From positions 248,001-312,000 of the forward strand of contig NZ_CBYO010000014.1 in NCBI RefSeq assembly GCF_000577245.1: a stretch of 64,000 bases of DNA. The letters run 5' to 3'. Positions 24,935 to 32,217 of this stretch are shown in pieces. The notes under the pieces were generated by a model. It was given only the letters and a program-made list of their open reading frames with translations, was not told where the DNA came from and ran no database searches. The translations under genes and the position numbers were made by a program. This DNA is from Paucisalibacillus algeriensis (lineage in GTDB: Bacteria; Bacillota; Bacilli; Bacillales; Amphibacillaceae). The number at the start of each line of letters is the position of its first letter. The stretch's first letter is position 1.

Positions 24935-25844
24935 AACTGTTTCCTCCTGTTAATTGCAAGAAATAATCCTCTAATTTCTGCCTTGTTGTACCAATCCGTG
25001 AAACATCCAAGTTAGCTAAGACTAATGAACGGTTAATCGATGCTACATCATCTAAACGTTCATATATATGAATTTCCGTTTTACTTTTCACTTCATAATC
25101 GCTTATCCCTAATTTATCTAGTACGGTGACTGCCTTTTGTACTTCAGTTGTCTCTAATTCAACGTATTGACGAGTTTCAAGCGCTAGGTCTTCTTTGGAA
25201 ATCTCCTTAATAATTTTCCCATTATGCAAAATACCGTAGTGAGTCGCAATCTGTGAAAGTTCATCAAGCAAGTGGCTAGAAAGTAAGACGGTGATACCGC
25301 GTTCGTTCACCAGTCGTTGAATAATTTCTCGCATTTCCACAATTCCAGAGGGGTCTAGACCATTGGTAGGTTCATCTAAAATTAAGAATTCTGGGTTAGT
25401 AATAAGAGTGGATGCAATCGCCAAACGTTGTCGCATTCCTAATGAAAAATTCTTCGCTTTTTTCTTCCTGGTATGCTCCAGTTTCATTAAGTGAAGTAAA
25501 TCATCAATCTCGCGTTCACTAACACCACCATTTGCTGCTTGTGCTTGCAGATTCTCTCGGGCTGTTAATTCCGGATATAGTGCTGGTGTTTCAATGGATT
25601 GCCCCATTCTTCTTCGTGCATGTTGGAGTGCTTTCTTATCGGTTTCCCCAAACAACTCAATATTGCCTTCATCAATGGTGATCAACCCCATAATAATGCG
25701 CATAAAAGTCGATTTTCCTGCACCGTTCTTCCCGATTAACCCATAAATCATCCCACGTTTTATTTCTATTGAGACTTTATCAAGGGCTATGTGTTTACCA
25801 TATATTTTGGAGATATTCACTGATTTAAGAATTGTTTCTGACAT
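24927..25844 (-). CDS. ABC transporter ATP-binding protein (BcrA/lantibiotic-export type)
   Basis: The 305-residue ATPase subunit has Walker A (GKNGAGKST), a Q-loop region (RRMGQSIETPALYPELT), the signature FSLGMRQRLAIA, Walker B FLILDEPTNGLDP and the H-loop SSHLLDE. The C-terminal extension (about 210-300) is typical of drug and bacteriocin ABC-2 exporters. It is the first gene of ATPase-permease-regulator-kinase-methyltransferase. AAAGGATG lies 7 bases before the ATG. A regulatory repeat array lies upstream. Confidence 0.9.
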   Translation of the reverse strand: MSETILKSVNISKIYGKHIALDKVSIEIKRGMIYGLIGKNGAGKSTFMRIIMGLITIDEGNIELFGETDKKALQHARRRMGQSIETPALYPELTARENLQAQAANGGVSEREIDDLLHLMKLEHTRKKKAKNFSLGMRQRLAIASTLITNPEFLILDEPTNGLDPSGIVEMREIIQRLVNERGITVLLSSHLLDELSQIATHYGILHNGKIIKEISKEDLALETRQYVELETTEVQKAVTVLDKLGISDYEVKSKTEIHIYERLDDVASINRSLVLANLDVSRIGTTRQKLEDYFLQLTGGNSYV

Positions 25845-25875
25845 AACTTATCATCCTTTTATTGTTGTTAAATTT

Positions 25876-25942
25876 AGTATAGGTAACAAGTTTAAAGAAT
25901 TAGACAAGTAAAGTATAAAGAAAGTATAAAGAAAGTGTAAAG
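25876..25942 (-). promoter_or_regulatory. Putative response-regulator operator and -10 element
   Basis: Three contiguous 11-base direct repeats (plus strand AAAGTATAAAG at 25910-25920 and 25921-25931, AAAGTGTAAAG at 25932-25942) lie upstream of the ABC operon. A -10 TATACT follows on the minus strand at 25876-25881, with no recognisable -35. Repeats with an 11-base period next to a weak -35 are typical of OmpR/PhoB-type activation. The rest of the gap, 25945-26188, holds only the hairpin at 26059-26094. Confidence 0.65.
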
Positions 25943-26058
25943 AAATGATATAAATAGAACATGTATGGAAATATAGTGTCCTTTTAAATGAACTAATTAT
26001 CACAGACCGTTACTTAGAAGGTGCATAAAAACCAGATGAAATTATATTTCAAACCATA

Positions 26059-26094
26059 AGAAACCTGAGTACCCTTTATTGGACTCAGGTTTCT
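26059..26094. terminator. Terminator-like hairpin
   Basis: AGAAACCTGAGT (26059-26070) pairs perfectly with ACTCAGGTTTCT (26083-26094). The T run is weak (CCTATTCTAATTTCTTTT), and it is not clear which transcript it would end. Confidence 0.5.
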
Positions 26095-26188
26095 CCTATT
26101 CTAATTTCTTTTGCTAATAGAATTTAGCCTTAATAGTAAGGGACCGTTCTTAAGCATTACTAATATAATGTCTTAAAAAACAATTGGG

Positions 26189-26650
26189 TTGATTGCACTG
26201 GGCAACTTTAAACCAGAAAAAATAAAAACTGAATATGTGGATGGTGTTTCTCCTATCGGACCTGTCATTCCACGCCGGTATACATTAACACATTCGGATC
26301 TTACTGGTGATTTATTTCTTACCATTGGAATGCAATTTGCCTGGGAGAAACTTAATCTGATGAGGGATGAAGTATTAGGGGAATGGTTAACAAATGGAGA
26401 ATCCCTCATTTATTGCGTTTATCTACAGGTAGATAAAGCACCATTTAACCAAAGTGAGTCAGCAAAACGTAATGAAGTCTATAGACGTAAATTGCCACTT
26501 GCATTAGAAGCTATTCGATACGGTGATCGAAAATTATTTTCTATCTATCCAAATCTAGATTATGTACCAATCATAGTAAATTTTATATCTGTCTTTCCCC
26601 AGTTTGCTAAACAAGAAAACTGGGACGACTTCCAAAGATTTAGATCGTAA
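26189..26650 (+). CDS. Staygreen-family protein
   Basis: A 153-residue protein recognised from the motifs IPRRYTLTHSDLTGDLFL near residue 28 and KRNEVYRRKLPLALEAIRYGDR at about 90-110. These are characteristic of the Staygreen (PF12638) family. In plants the family removes magnesium from chlorophyll; the role in Bacillaceae is unknown. The start is unclear. A stop codon lies at 26174-26176 in frame, and the first usual start codon is TTG 26189, with no ribosome site before it. A TATAAT at 26164-26169 lies only about 20 bases upstream, suggesting a leaderless transcript or a decayed start. Confidence 0.75.
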   Translation: MIALGNFKPEKIKTEYVDGVSPIGPVIPRRYTLTHSDLTGDLFLTIGMQFAWEKLNLMRDEVLGEWLTNGESLIYCVYLQVDKAPFNQSESAKRNEVYRRKLPLALEAIRYGDRKLFSIYPNLDYVPIIVNFISVFPQFAKQENWDDFQRFRS

Positions 26651-26672
26651 AGGGCTTTTCTTTTTGCTCCAT

Positions 26673-26801
26673 TTATCGCCTATTAGTTAGCTTAGTTCTT
26701 AATTCAAACACATCCATTTTCACCAACTTCTTACTATCTTCCACCTTTTCTAATTGCATGTATTCCTCCGCACGGGCTAAGCTTTTCTCCAGTTGAGACA
26801 T
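26673..26801 (-). CDS. Small hypothetical ORF (42 codons), uncertain
   Basis: Reading frame beginning MSQLEKSLARAEEY and ending RTKLTNRR, highly charged and predicted helical. GGAGG lies at 26812-26816, ten bases before the ATG. It overlaps a stretch with more G and C than its surroundings (about 26765-26850) that looks like part of a repeat, so it may be a gene fragment or chance. I do not recognise it. The remaining part of the gap up to the DUF1062 gene (26802-27109) shows no supported gene. Confidence 0.3.
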   Translation of the reverse strand: MSQLEKSLARAEEYMQLEKVEDSKKLVKMDVFELRTKLTNRR

Positions 26802-27109
26802 GGGGGGAAAGCCTCCAGGGGCGGCGTGGAGAATGCATGCAGTATAATCTAAAAAATGGAGTTTTTACTCCTCTATTTCCGCATGCCTTCATGTAGCCTT
26901 TTAATTCTCGAAACTCATTCCATCATCCGTTATTGTTCTGATAAGTGGTATGAAATCCTGCGAGTAATTAAGAGTAAATTGAAACTAACTGAGGGGTTTA
27001 AGTGTAACCCTTCACAATCAAAAATGCATTATGTGATTTTATTAGAGGATCTCTGTTCCGCAAATGGTGGCTCAATTCATCTGTAATATTCAAGCTGACC
27101 GATAAAAAT

Positions 27110-27151
27110 GTAAAAAAGGATCGGTAAATTAATCTTACCAATCCTTTTTTA
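27110..27151. terminator. Terminator downstream of the DUF1062 gene
   Basis: AAAAAAGGATCGGTAA pairs with TTACCAATCCTTTTTT with one mismatch, symmetrical A and T flanks. It serves the minus-strand DUF1062 gene ending at 27202 and possibly plus-strand transcripts. Confidence 0.82.
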
Positions 27152-27201
27152 TTGTTTGATTTTAGACTTAAAACATCAGTTATTAAATCCCCATCTTTTT
27201 A

Positions 27202-27825
27202 TTAAGTGGTACTCCCAACATAATCCCTAAGAAAAGTTGGGGCAACTTCTTGATGCCAATTCCCTTTAACAGTTATTTGTAATTTATCGGTAACTTTGTC
27301 TTTCATAGTAACATCTGGGTTCAGCAATAACATTCCTGCCTGTACTTGTTTTTTTACTTGTGATCGTGATATCCCCACTATTTCTGCTAGTAGTTTATCT
27401 ATTCGAAGACCAAAATCATATTTACAACAAATATTAATTGTCACTTCATTAGAAACTAAATCAAACTTATCCTTTTTTATCTCATAGTTTATCTCTTGAT
27501 TCACAGCATCACATAGCTTTTGTAATTTACCCGATTGAAAGGCATGATACCAGATGGTTTCTTTATCATTATTCATATATTTTTGATGTAGAATTGGATC
27601 TAATCGGCTTACATGTACTCTAGAGTAAATAGGGTAATTCCATGTATTTTCACAATGTATACATTTATAAATAAGCCAAATATCTACCAATTTTCGATTA
27701 GCATTCACCCTGAATTTATCACTACAATAGTATTCCGTACTCCTTTTACAATTCCTACAATTCCGTATAACTTTAGGCGTTTCCTGTGCAATAATTTCAT
27801 ATGTTATGACATGATTTAAACTCAT
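27202..27825 (-). CDS. DUF1062 protein with zinc-ribbon and S4-like RNA-binding region
   Basis: A 207-residue cytosolic protein. The N-terminal third has Cys pairs CRNC (about residue 23) and CIHC (about residue 55), consistent with a zinc ribbon. The C-terminal third, RIDKLLAEIVGISRSQVKKQ, then AGMLLLN and KVTDKLQITV, has the pattern of an S4 RNA-binding domain. This matches the DUF1062 family as I remember it; its function is unknown. The ribosome site AGGAGG (27834-27839) is buried in a hairpin. A terminator is shared downstream. Confidence 0.78.
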   Translation of the reverse strand: MSLNHVITYEIIAQETPKVIRNCRNCKRSTEYYCSDKFRVNANRKLVDIWLIYKCIHCENTWNYPIYSRVHVSRLDPILHQKYMNNDKETIWYHAFQSGKLQKLCDAVNQEINYEIKKDKFDLVSNEVTINICCKYDFGLRIDKLLAEIVGISRSQVKKQVQAGMLLLNPDVTMKDKVTDKLQITVKGNWHQEVAPTFLRDYVGSTT

Positions 27826-27830
27826 ATCTA

Positions 27831-27855
27831 GTTCCTCCTATTTTTCCAGAGGAAC
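27831..27855 (-). promoter_or_regulatory. Hairpin sequestering the ribosome site of the DUF1062 gene
   Basis: GTTCCTC (27831-27837) and GAGGAAC (27849-27855) are exact complements. The minus-strand AGGAGG at 27834-27839 lies mostly in the stem, 8 bases before the ATG at 27825. A further palindrome, TGGGAGAAATTTTTCCCA, lies at 27871-27888. Confidence 0.5.
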
Positions 27856-27888
27856 GCCAATAATAGCTGATGGGAGAAATTTTTCCCA

Positions 27889-27922
27889 TAAAAAAGCAGA
27901 ACACCTTATAGGTATCCCGCTT
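27889..27922 (-). terminator. Terminator of the 44-codon gene
   Basis: On the minus strand AAGCGGGATACC and GGTGTTCTGCTT form a continuous 12-pair stem when G-T pairs are allowed, around the loop TATAA, followed by TTTT. Confidence 0.78.
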
Positions 27923-27939
27923 GGAATGTACACAACAGA

Positions 27940-28074
27940 TTATTCCGCGTTCCCTGTAATGGCTAAAAATAGGCACACTTCTCCCGTCGTTGAACCGTCC
28001 TGTTCAAAAAGAAATGTACTATTTAATTGCTTAACCATTACAAGTAATTTGGCAAATCCAATTCCACCTTCCAT
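27940..28074 (-). CDS. Unrecognised 44-residue small protein with its own promoter and terminator
   Basis: Reading frame beginning MEGGIGFAKLLVMVKQ, with FLFEQDGSTTGEV in the middle and ending AITGNAE. It has an AGGAG site 4 bases before the ATG, a TTGACA-16-TATAAT promoter directly upstream and a strong terminator just after the stop. The product is mildly amphipathic without a convincing membrane span. It looks like an intact unit rather than a decayed gene, but it could be the surviving piece of a longer protein. I do not recognise a family. Confidence 0.6.
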   Translation of the reverse strand: MEGGIGFAKLLVMVKQLNSTFLFEQDGSTTGEVCLFLAITGNAE

Positions 28075-28090
28075 ATATCTCCTATCTAAA

Positions 28091-28118
28091 ATTATATAAT
28101 AATTGTTTTTGTTGTCAA
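28091..28118 (-). promoter_or_regulatory. Consensus sigma-A promoter of the 44-codon gene
   Basis: On the minus strand TTGACA (28113-28118) and TATAAT (28091-28096) are both perfect, spacing 16. Transcription would begin about 28085, only about ten bases before the start codon. Confidence 0.85.
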
Positions 28119-28153
28119 TAACTACTCGTTAATTATTAAGACTATTTACAATA

Positions 28154-28182
28154 TTGAAAGAATCGAATTGAAATCTTATAAT
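28154..28182 (+). promoter_or_regulatory. Sigma-A promoter of the DUF1697 gene
   Basis: TTGAAA (28154-28159) and a perfect TATAAT (28177-28182) have 17-base spacing, 35 bases before the ATG. Confidence 0.82.
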
Positions 28183-28217
28183 AGAATTAGAAAAATTTTC
28201 TAGGGGGAAAACTGAGA

Positions 28218-28718
28218 ATGTCTTATGTTGCACTACTTAGAGGGATCAACTTAGGTAAAAAGAATAAAGTTGATATGAAATCATTAAAGGCTCTCTTCCA
28301 AGAAATGGGCTTTCAAAACGTAAGGACATATATTCAAACGGGTAATGTATTATTCGAAGAACTCATTTGTGACGAACAGCAAATTGAATTACAACTAAAG
28401 GAGACATTTGGGTTTGATATTCCAGTCACAGTACGTCCTAAAGAAGTTCTAGAAAAAATTCAGCAACATCCCCTATTTACTAAAGACAATGTTTACATTC
28501 TATTTCTAAAAACTCCAATTTCAAACGAGCAACTTGAACTCATTAAAGAAGTTGTTGACGATGAATTTGAGGTGATAGATCAACAAAACATTATAATCCA
28601 TCTTTCCAAAAATTTTCATCAAACCAAATATAACAATGCCTTTTTTGAAAGAAAGCTTCAAACACGCTCTACTATCCGTAATCGTAATACAGTAGATAAG
28701 ATTATAAGGAACAAGTAA
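28218..28718 (+). CDS. DUF1697 family protein
   Basis: A 166-residue cytosolic protein of unknown function. The N terminus YVALLRGINLGKKNKVDM and the following FQNVRTYIQTGNVLFE are the hallmark of DUF1697. The C-terminal part ends TRSTIRNRNTVDKIIRNK, the usual family ending where TxRNxxT is conserved. GGGGGAAA precedes the ATG. It is a single-gene unit with its own promoter and terminator. It probably belongs to the variable gene pool, since it is not part of the conserved neighbourhood. Confidence 0.85.
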   Translation: MSYVALLRGINLGKKNKVDMKSLKALFQEMGFQNVRTYIQTGNVLFEELICDEQQIELQLKETFGFDIPVTVRPKEVLEKIQQHPLFTKDNVYILFLKTPISNEQLELIKEVVDDEFEVIDQQNIIIHLSKNFHQTKYNNAFFERKLQTRSTIRNRNTVDKIIRNK

Positions 28719-28742
28719 AAACTAGTTGGAATGTGGATACTT

Positions 28743-28795
28743 AAAGACGGTTTATTCTCTTTGTTTTGCAAAGTAGCATGAGAACCGTCTTTTTG
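28743..28795 (+). terminator. Terminator after the DUF1697 gene
   Basis: AAAGACGGTT (28743-28752) pairs with AACCGTCTTT ending about 28792, then TTT. The inner part can also pair. The remaining stretch to sigK (28797-29050) shows only broken minus-strand frames. Confidence 0.75.
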
Positions 28796-29067
28796 TGGTT
28801 TTCAAGTATAGAGCTTCCCTTCTGTAGCTTCAAGGTCATTTCAAAATCTACCCTGTCATTATCTTACATTATTTTGGTATCTGGTAATCTTATGACGCTA
28901 GCTTCCATCTCCATACATTATTTCCTGATTTTCTTACCACAGTTTGATTTATGACCTAAGCTAAAGGAATTTTATCTTTATTTTGGAAGGACAGACACAA
29001 GACACGCTTTATCATCATAGGGTGTTTATATAGGCTATAGCCCAGCCTAGTCAGGAGGTGTATGTGT

Positions 29068-29772
29068 TTGTCCGGAATATTGAGTGTCCTTGCATTGCTA
29101 ATAAAAGAAGCTCTATTCTTTGTTTCCTATGTGAAAAATCATGCGTTTCCACAACCCCTTTCTTCCAAAGACGAAGCTAAGTACATTGCGGAAATGCAAA
29201 ATGGAAGTGAAGAAGCAAGAAATAAATTGATTGAACATAATTTACGTCTAGTTGCACACATCGTTAAAAAATTCGAAAATACCGGAGAAGATATGGAAGA
29301 TTTAATATCTATAGGAACAATTGGGTTAATTAAGGGGATTGAGAGCTTCTCTGTGGGTAAAGGTACAAAGCTTGCAACCTATGCAGCAAGATGTATTGAA
29401 AACGAGATTTTGATGCATTTGCGGGCTTTAAAAAAGGTTAAAAAGGACGTTTCTTTACATGATCCGATTGGTCAGGACAAAGAGGGAAACGAGATTAGTC
29501 TTATTGATATTTTAGAAGCAGAAAATGAAAATGTGATTGAATACATCCAATTAAATATGGAAATTGAGAAAATGCAGGATTATTTTTCAATTCTAGATAA
29601 ACGCGAAAGGGAAGTAATTATTTATCGCTATGGATTGAATAATAAAAAAGAAATGACTCAACGAGAGATTGCAAAAAAACTCAACATTTCTAGAAGTTAT
29701 GTATCTCGTATAGAAAAAAGGGCATTAATGAAGGTTTTTCATGAGTATTATCGGAATGAACGTAAAGGATAA
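29068..29772 (+). CDS. sigK: RNA polymerase sigma-K factor precursor (pro-sigma-K)
   Basis: Late mother-cell sigma factor of sporulation, made as a precursor activated by the membrane protease SpoIVFB. A hydrophobic pro-sequence ends in FFVSY; cleavage is expected between Ser and Tyr. Sigma-70 region 2 includes [18 protein letters not shown] and [10 protein letters not shown]; region 4 includes [12 protein letters not shown] and [15 protein letters not shown]. The frame opens with an ATG at 29062, but AGGAGGTG ends only one base before it. The TTG at 29068 has proper spacing and is preferred (234 residues). The gene is continuous, with no skin-type interruption. Sigma-E/SpoIIID control is expected; no clear promoter was read. 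Confidence 0.95.
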   Translation: MSGILSVLALLIKEALFFVSYVKNHAFPQPLSSKDEAKYIAEMQNGSEEARNKLIEHNLRLVAHIVKKFENTGEDMEDLISIGTIGLIKGIESFSVGKGTKLATYAARCIENEILMHLRALKKVKKDVSLHDPIGQDKEGNEISLIDILEAENENVIEYIQLNMEIEKMQDYFSILDKREREVIIYRYGLNNKKEMTQREIAKKLNISRSYVSRIEKRALMKVFHEYYRNERKG

Positions 29773-29939
29773 ATGGGTATAGTATGAAGCATCATTAAGT
29801 AGGTTATTCTTCCCCCACTGAATTTGATTGTATGCGTCGGACTTTTATGGGATGTTGATACCCCGCTTATAATAATTCTGAATTAATCTGTAATCTCCGA
29901 AGTGGGGATCCTACAGCTATTTAATTAGTAATAATTAAA

Positions 29940-29978
29940 GGATGCCAATTCTGGGGATTAACTCCACCGGTGGCATCC
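29940..29978 (-). terminator. Probable terminator of mtnN
   Basis: GGATGCCA (29940-29947) and TGGCATCC (29971-29978) are exact complements. On the minus strand the stem is followed by TTTAATTATTA. Confidence 0.55.
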
Positions 29979-29988
29979 ATTTATTAAT

Positions 29989-30675
29989 CTAATCGTCAAG
30001 CATATTAAAAATCATTTCTGAGGCGTTCATTGCAGCCTTCTCAAGGAAAGCATCAAACGAAACCGAAGATTCCTTACCGGCAATATCCGAAAGAGCTCGG
30101 ATGACAACAAATGGGCAGTTATATTGATGACAAACCTGCGCAATCGCTGCTGCTTCCATTTCTGATGCAATCATATTAGGAAATTTTTCACGTACATCTT
30201 CTACTCGAATTGGGTCCTCCATAAATGAATCCCCTGTCGCAATTAAACCAATTTCACCATTAACATCTAGTAGTTCGATTGCGTTCATGGCTTCATCTAT
30301 GAGTGTAGAATCAGCTTTGAATGTCGCAGGCATGCCCGGTACTTGTCCATATACATAATCAAACGCTGTTACATCTACGTCATGGTGAACAACTTCTGAA
30401 GATACGACAATATCTCCAACCTCAAGCTTTGAAGAAAATCCTCCGGCGGAACCCGTGTTAATAATGTACTCAGGTGAAAATCTTTCCATTAATATCGTTG
30501 TTGCCATAGCAGCATTTACTTTTCCAATCCCAGACTTTAATAGTACTACATCTTTCCCTTGTAATTTACCACTTATAAATAGACTATTGGCAATGATTGT
30601 TTCTTCTTTTTCTGCCAATTTCCCTTTTATTATTTCTATTTCTTCATCCATTGCACCAATAATACCTATTGCCAT
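29989..30675 (-). CDS. mtnN: 5'-methylthioadenosine/S-adenosylhomocysteine nucleosidase
   Basis: Removes adenine from methylthioadenosine and S-adenosylhomocysteine, recycling by-products of SAM use. The 228 residues have the N terminus [11 protein letters not shown] with the catalytic Glu, the nucleotide-binding NTGSAGG, the motif [13 protein letters not shown] (ribose-binding Met/Glu) and the catalytic Asp in [16 protein letters not shown] lies upstream of the ATG. It follows yrrS and forms part of the greA-yrrS-mtnN stretch. Confidence 0.95.
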   Translation of the reverse strand: MAIGIIGAMDEEIEIIKGKLAEKEETIIANSLFISGKLQGKDVVLLKSGIGKVNAAMATTILMERFSPEYIINTGSAGGFSSKLEVGDIVVSSEVVHHDVDVTAFDYVYGQVPGMPATFKADSTLIDEAMNAIELLDVNGEIGLIATGDSFMEDPIRVEDVREKFPNMIASEMEAAAIAQVCHQYNCPFVVIRALSDIAGKESSVSFDAFLEKAAMNASEMIFNMLDD

Positions 30676-30704
30676 GATGTCATAAACCTCCTATTATCAA
30701 AACC

Positions 30705-31415
30705 CTATTCAAATCTCCATTTTTGATCGTTCTCACTTAATACCTCTACTAAAGTAGGTTGCCAACCTTGATTGTCCACCCAACTAATATACACTCGATA
30801 AGTTTGTGTTTCTGCTTTATCCGATACCGTACCGATAACATTTTGATCACCATTTCGTTGTAGCCACCAAGTAATTATATTATCTTCTGATAATCCAGTA
30901 GCATATTGAAGTGCTTTTTCCATTTCAATTCTGTCCTGAGAACCGTCTTCATATACCACTGAATGTGTTCCTTCTTGTTCTGTACCAATTGGTTGCCAAT
31001 TTTTTGTGTATGCCTCTACTACTTTATCATCGTTTGCGGCAGGATCTACTTGTTCTTTCTCACCTGGATCTTGCAAGTTTTCATTTGATTCATCAGAACC
31101 AGATTCTGTTTCATTACTCTCATCTTCCTCAGTTTGAGTAGAACTTTCCTCGGATTCTGTAGAGTCTTGTCCAGTATCTGACCCGGTTTCATCTATATTT
31201 TCTTCTTCGTTTTGGTTTTCACTTTCTGTTGTATTATCATTAGAGCTTGCGATGTTATTCGGTTGCTCTGGTTCATCATCTGGTCCAAATATCCAAAGAC
31301 CGATTAATAGAATAATAAGGAAGCTTCCAGCAATAGTTAATAAGGACATTAGCTTTGTATTTTTGCGTCTTTTTTCGAATTTGTTTACACGAGTATATCT
31401 ATCAAAATCACTCAT
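30705..31415 (-). CDS. yrrS: YrrS family membrane protein (DUF1510)
   Basis: A 236-residue protein with a basic cytoplasmic N terminus (RYTRVNKFEKRRKNTK), one membrane helix (LLTIAGSFLIILLIGLWIF), a long low-complexity Glu/Ser/Thr/Asn linker of about 90 residues, and an extracytoplasmic YrrS domain (NWQPIGTEQEG to VSWV-like ISWVDNQGW). Function is unknown; in B. subtilis it is encoded with the penicillin-binding protein gene pbpI. Here pbpI is missing and greA lies directly upstream. Confidence 0.85.
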   Translation of the reverse strand: MSDFDRYTRVNKFEKRRKNTKLMSLLTIAGSFLIILLIGLWIFGPDDEPEQPNNIASSNDNTTESENQNEEENIDETGSDTGQDSTESEESSTQTEEDESNETESGSDESNENLQDPGEKEQVDPAANDDKVVEAYTKNWQPIGTEQEGTHSVVYEDGSQDRIEMEKALQYATGLSEDNIITWWLQRNGDQNVIGTVSDKAETQTYRVYISWVDNQGWQPTLVEVLSENDQKWRFE

Positions 31416-31540
31416 TCAATCTTCCCCTCCCTATGTATACGTTATTATATTACCATAATTTATATGCCAGGAATAATATCCTTATCTTTAATTTTATATT
31501 TCAGTTTGGTGATATTATTTATACATAACTATCAGCCTAA

Positions 31541-31558
31541 TCCGTGGCCCGATTACAC
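31541..31558. repeat. Short copy of the interspersed repeat core
   Basis: CCGTGGCCCGATTACACT matches the core at 4861-4878 at 16 of 18 positions. It lies in the gap between yrrS and greA, next to the greA terminator. Confidence 0.45.
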
Positions 31559-31589
31559 TACTACTGCCTCTTTTTCACATGCTTAAAAT

Positions 31590-31619
31590 TAAAAAGCGGA
31601 GCATCTACTCCGCTTTTTT
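31590..31619 (-). terminator. Terminator of greA
   Basis: AAAAAGCGGAG and CTCCGCTTTTTT form a perfect stem around CATCTA. It can function on either strand; on the minus strand it directly follows the greA stop. Confidence 0.88.
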
Positions 31620-31624
31620 GATCA

Positions 31625-32101
31625 CTATTCAACTTTAAGTATTTTTACTTGAATATCTCCGCCTGGTGTAGTTACGGCTACTTCTTCACCTATTTCATGG
31701 CCTAGAAGACTTTTTGCCATTGGTGAATCATTAGAGATCTTTCCTTCAAATGGATCAGCTTCAGCACTTCCGACAATTGTATATGTTTCTTCTTCACCGT
31801 CTGGCAATTCCATAAAAGTAACCGATTTCCCTAGAGATACCATATTAGGATTCTGGTTATCGTTTTCAATAATTACTGCATTACGAATCATCTTCTCAAC
31901 TTGAGAAATGCGTGATTCTACAAATGCTTGCTCATCCTTTGCAGCATCGTACTCAGAATTCTCAGAAAGGTCACCAAAATCACGTGCAACCTTAATCCGC
32001 TCGACTACTTCTTGTCTTCTTTCCGTCTTCAAGTATAGAAGCTCTTTTTCTAATTTCTCTTTCCCCTCATGTGTCATATAATAACTTTTCTCTACAGCCA
32101 T
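31625..32101 (-). CDS. greA: Transcription elongation factor GreA
   Basis: Rescues backtracked RNA polymerase by stimulating transcript cleavage. The 158 residues have the N-terminal coiled coil ([19 protein letters not shown]) with the acidic tip in [15 protein letters not shown], and the C-terminal domain with [16 protein letters not shown]. The ribosome site AAAGGAGTG precedes the ATG. It follows udk after about 115 bases, as in B. subtilis. Confidence 0.96.
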   Translation of the reverse strand: MAVEKSYYMTHEGKEKLEKELLYLKTERRQEVVERIKVARDFGDLSENSEYDAAKDEQAFVESRISQVEKMIRNAVIIENDNQNPNMVSLGKSVTFMELPDGEEETYTIVGSAEADPFEGKISNDSPMAKSLLGHEIGEEVAVTTPGGDIQVKILKVE

Positions 32102-32217
32102 AAAAAAACACTCCTTTTATCTATCTACTGCTACCAACAATTATATTTTGGTTGTGTTGTATATAATGCAACTAGTAACTAAAAAGTATACTAACCATAA
32201 CTATGGCAGATTTTATT

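Noticed and set aside
26856-27086. 76-codon plus-strand frame
   Set aside because: No ribosome site at the proposed start, no resemblance to a known protein, and unusual composition; probably non-coding.
29062-29772. Possible skin-type interruption of sigK
   Set aside because: The sigma factor frame is continuous through regions 2 to 4.
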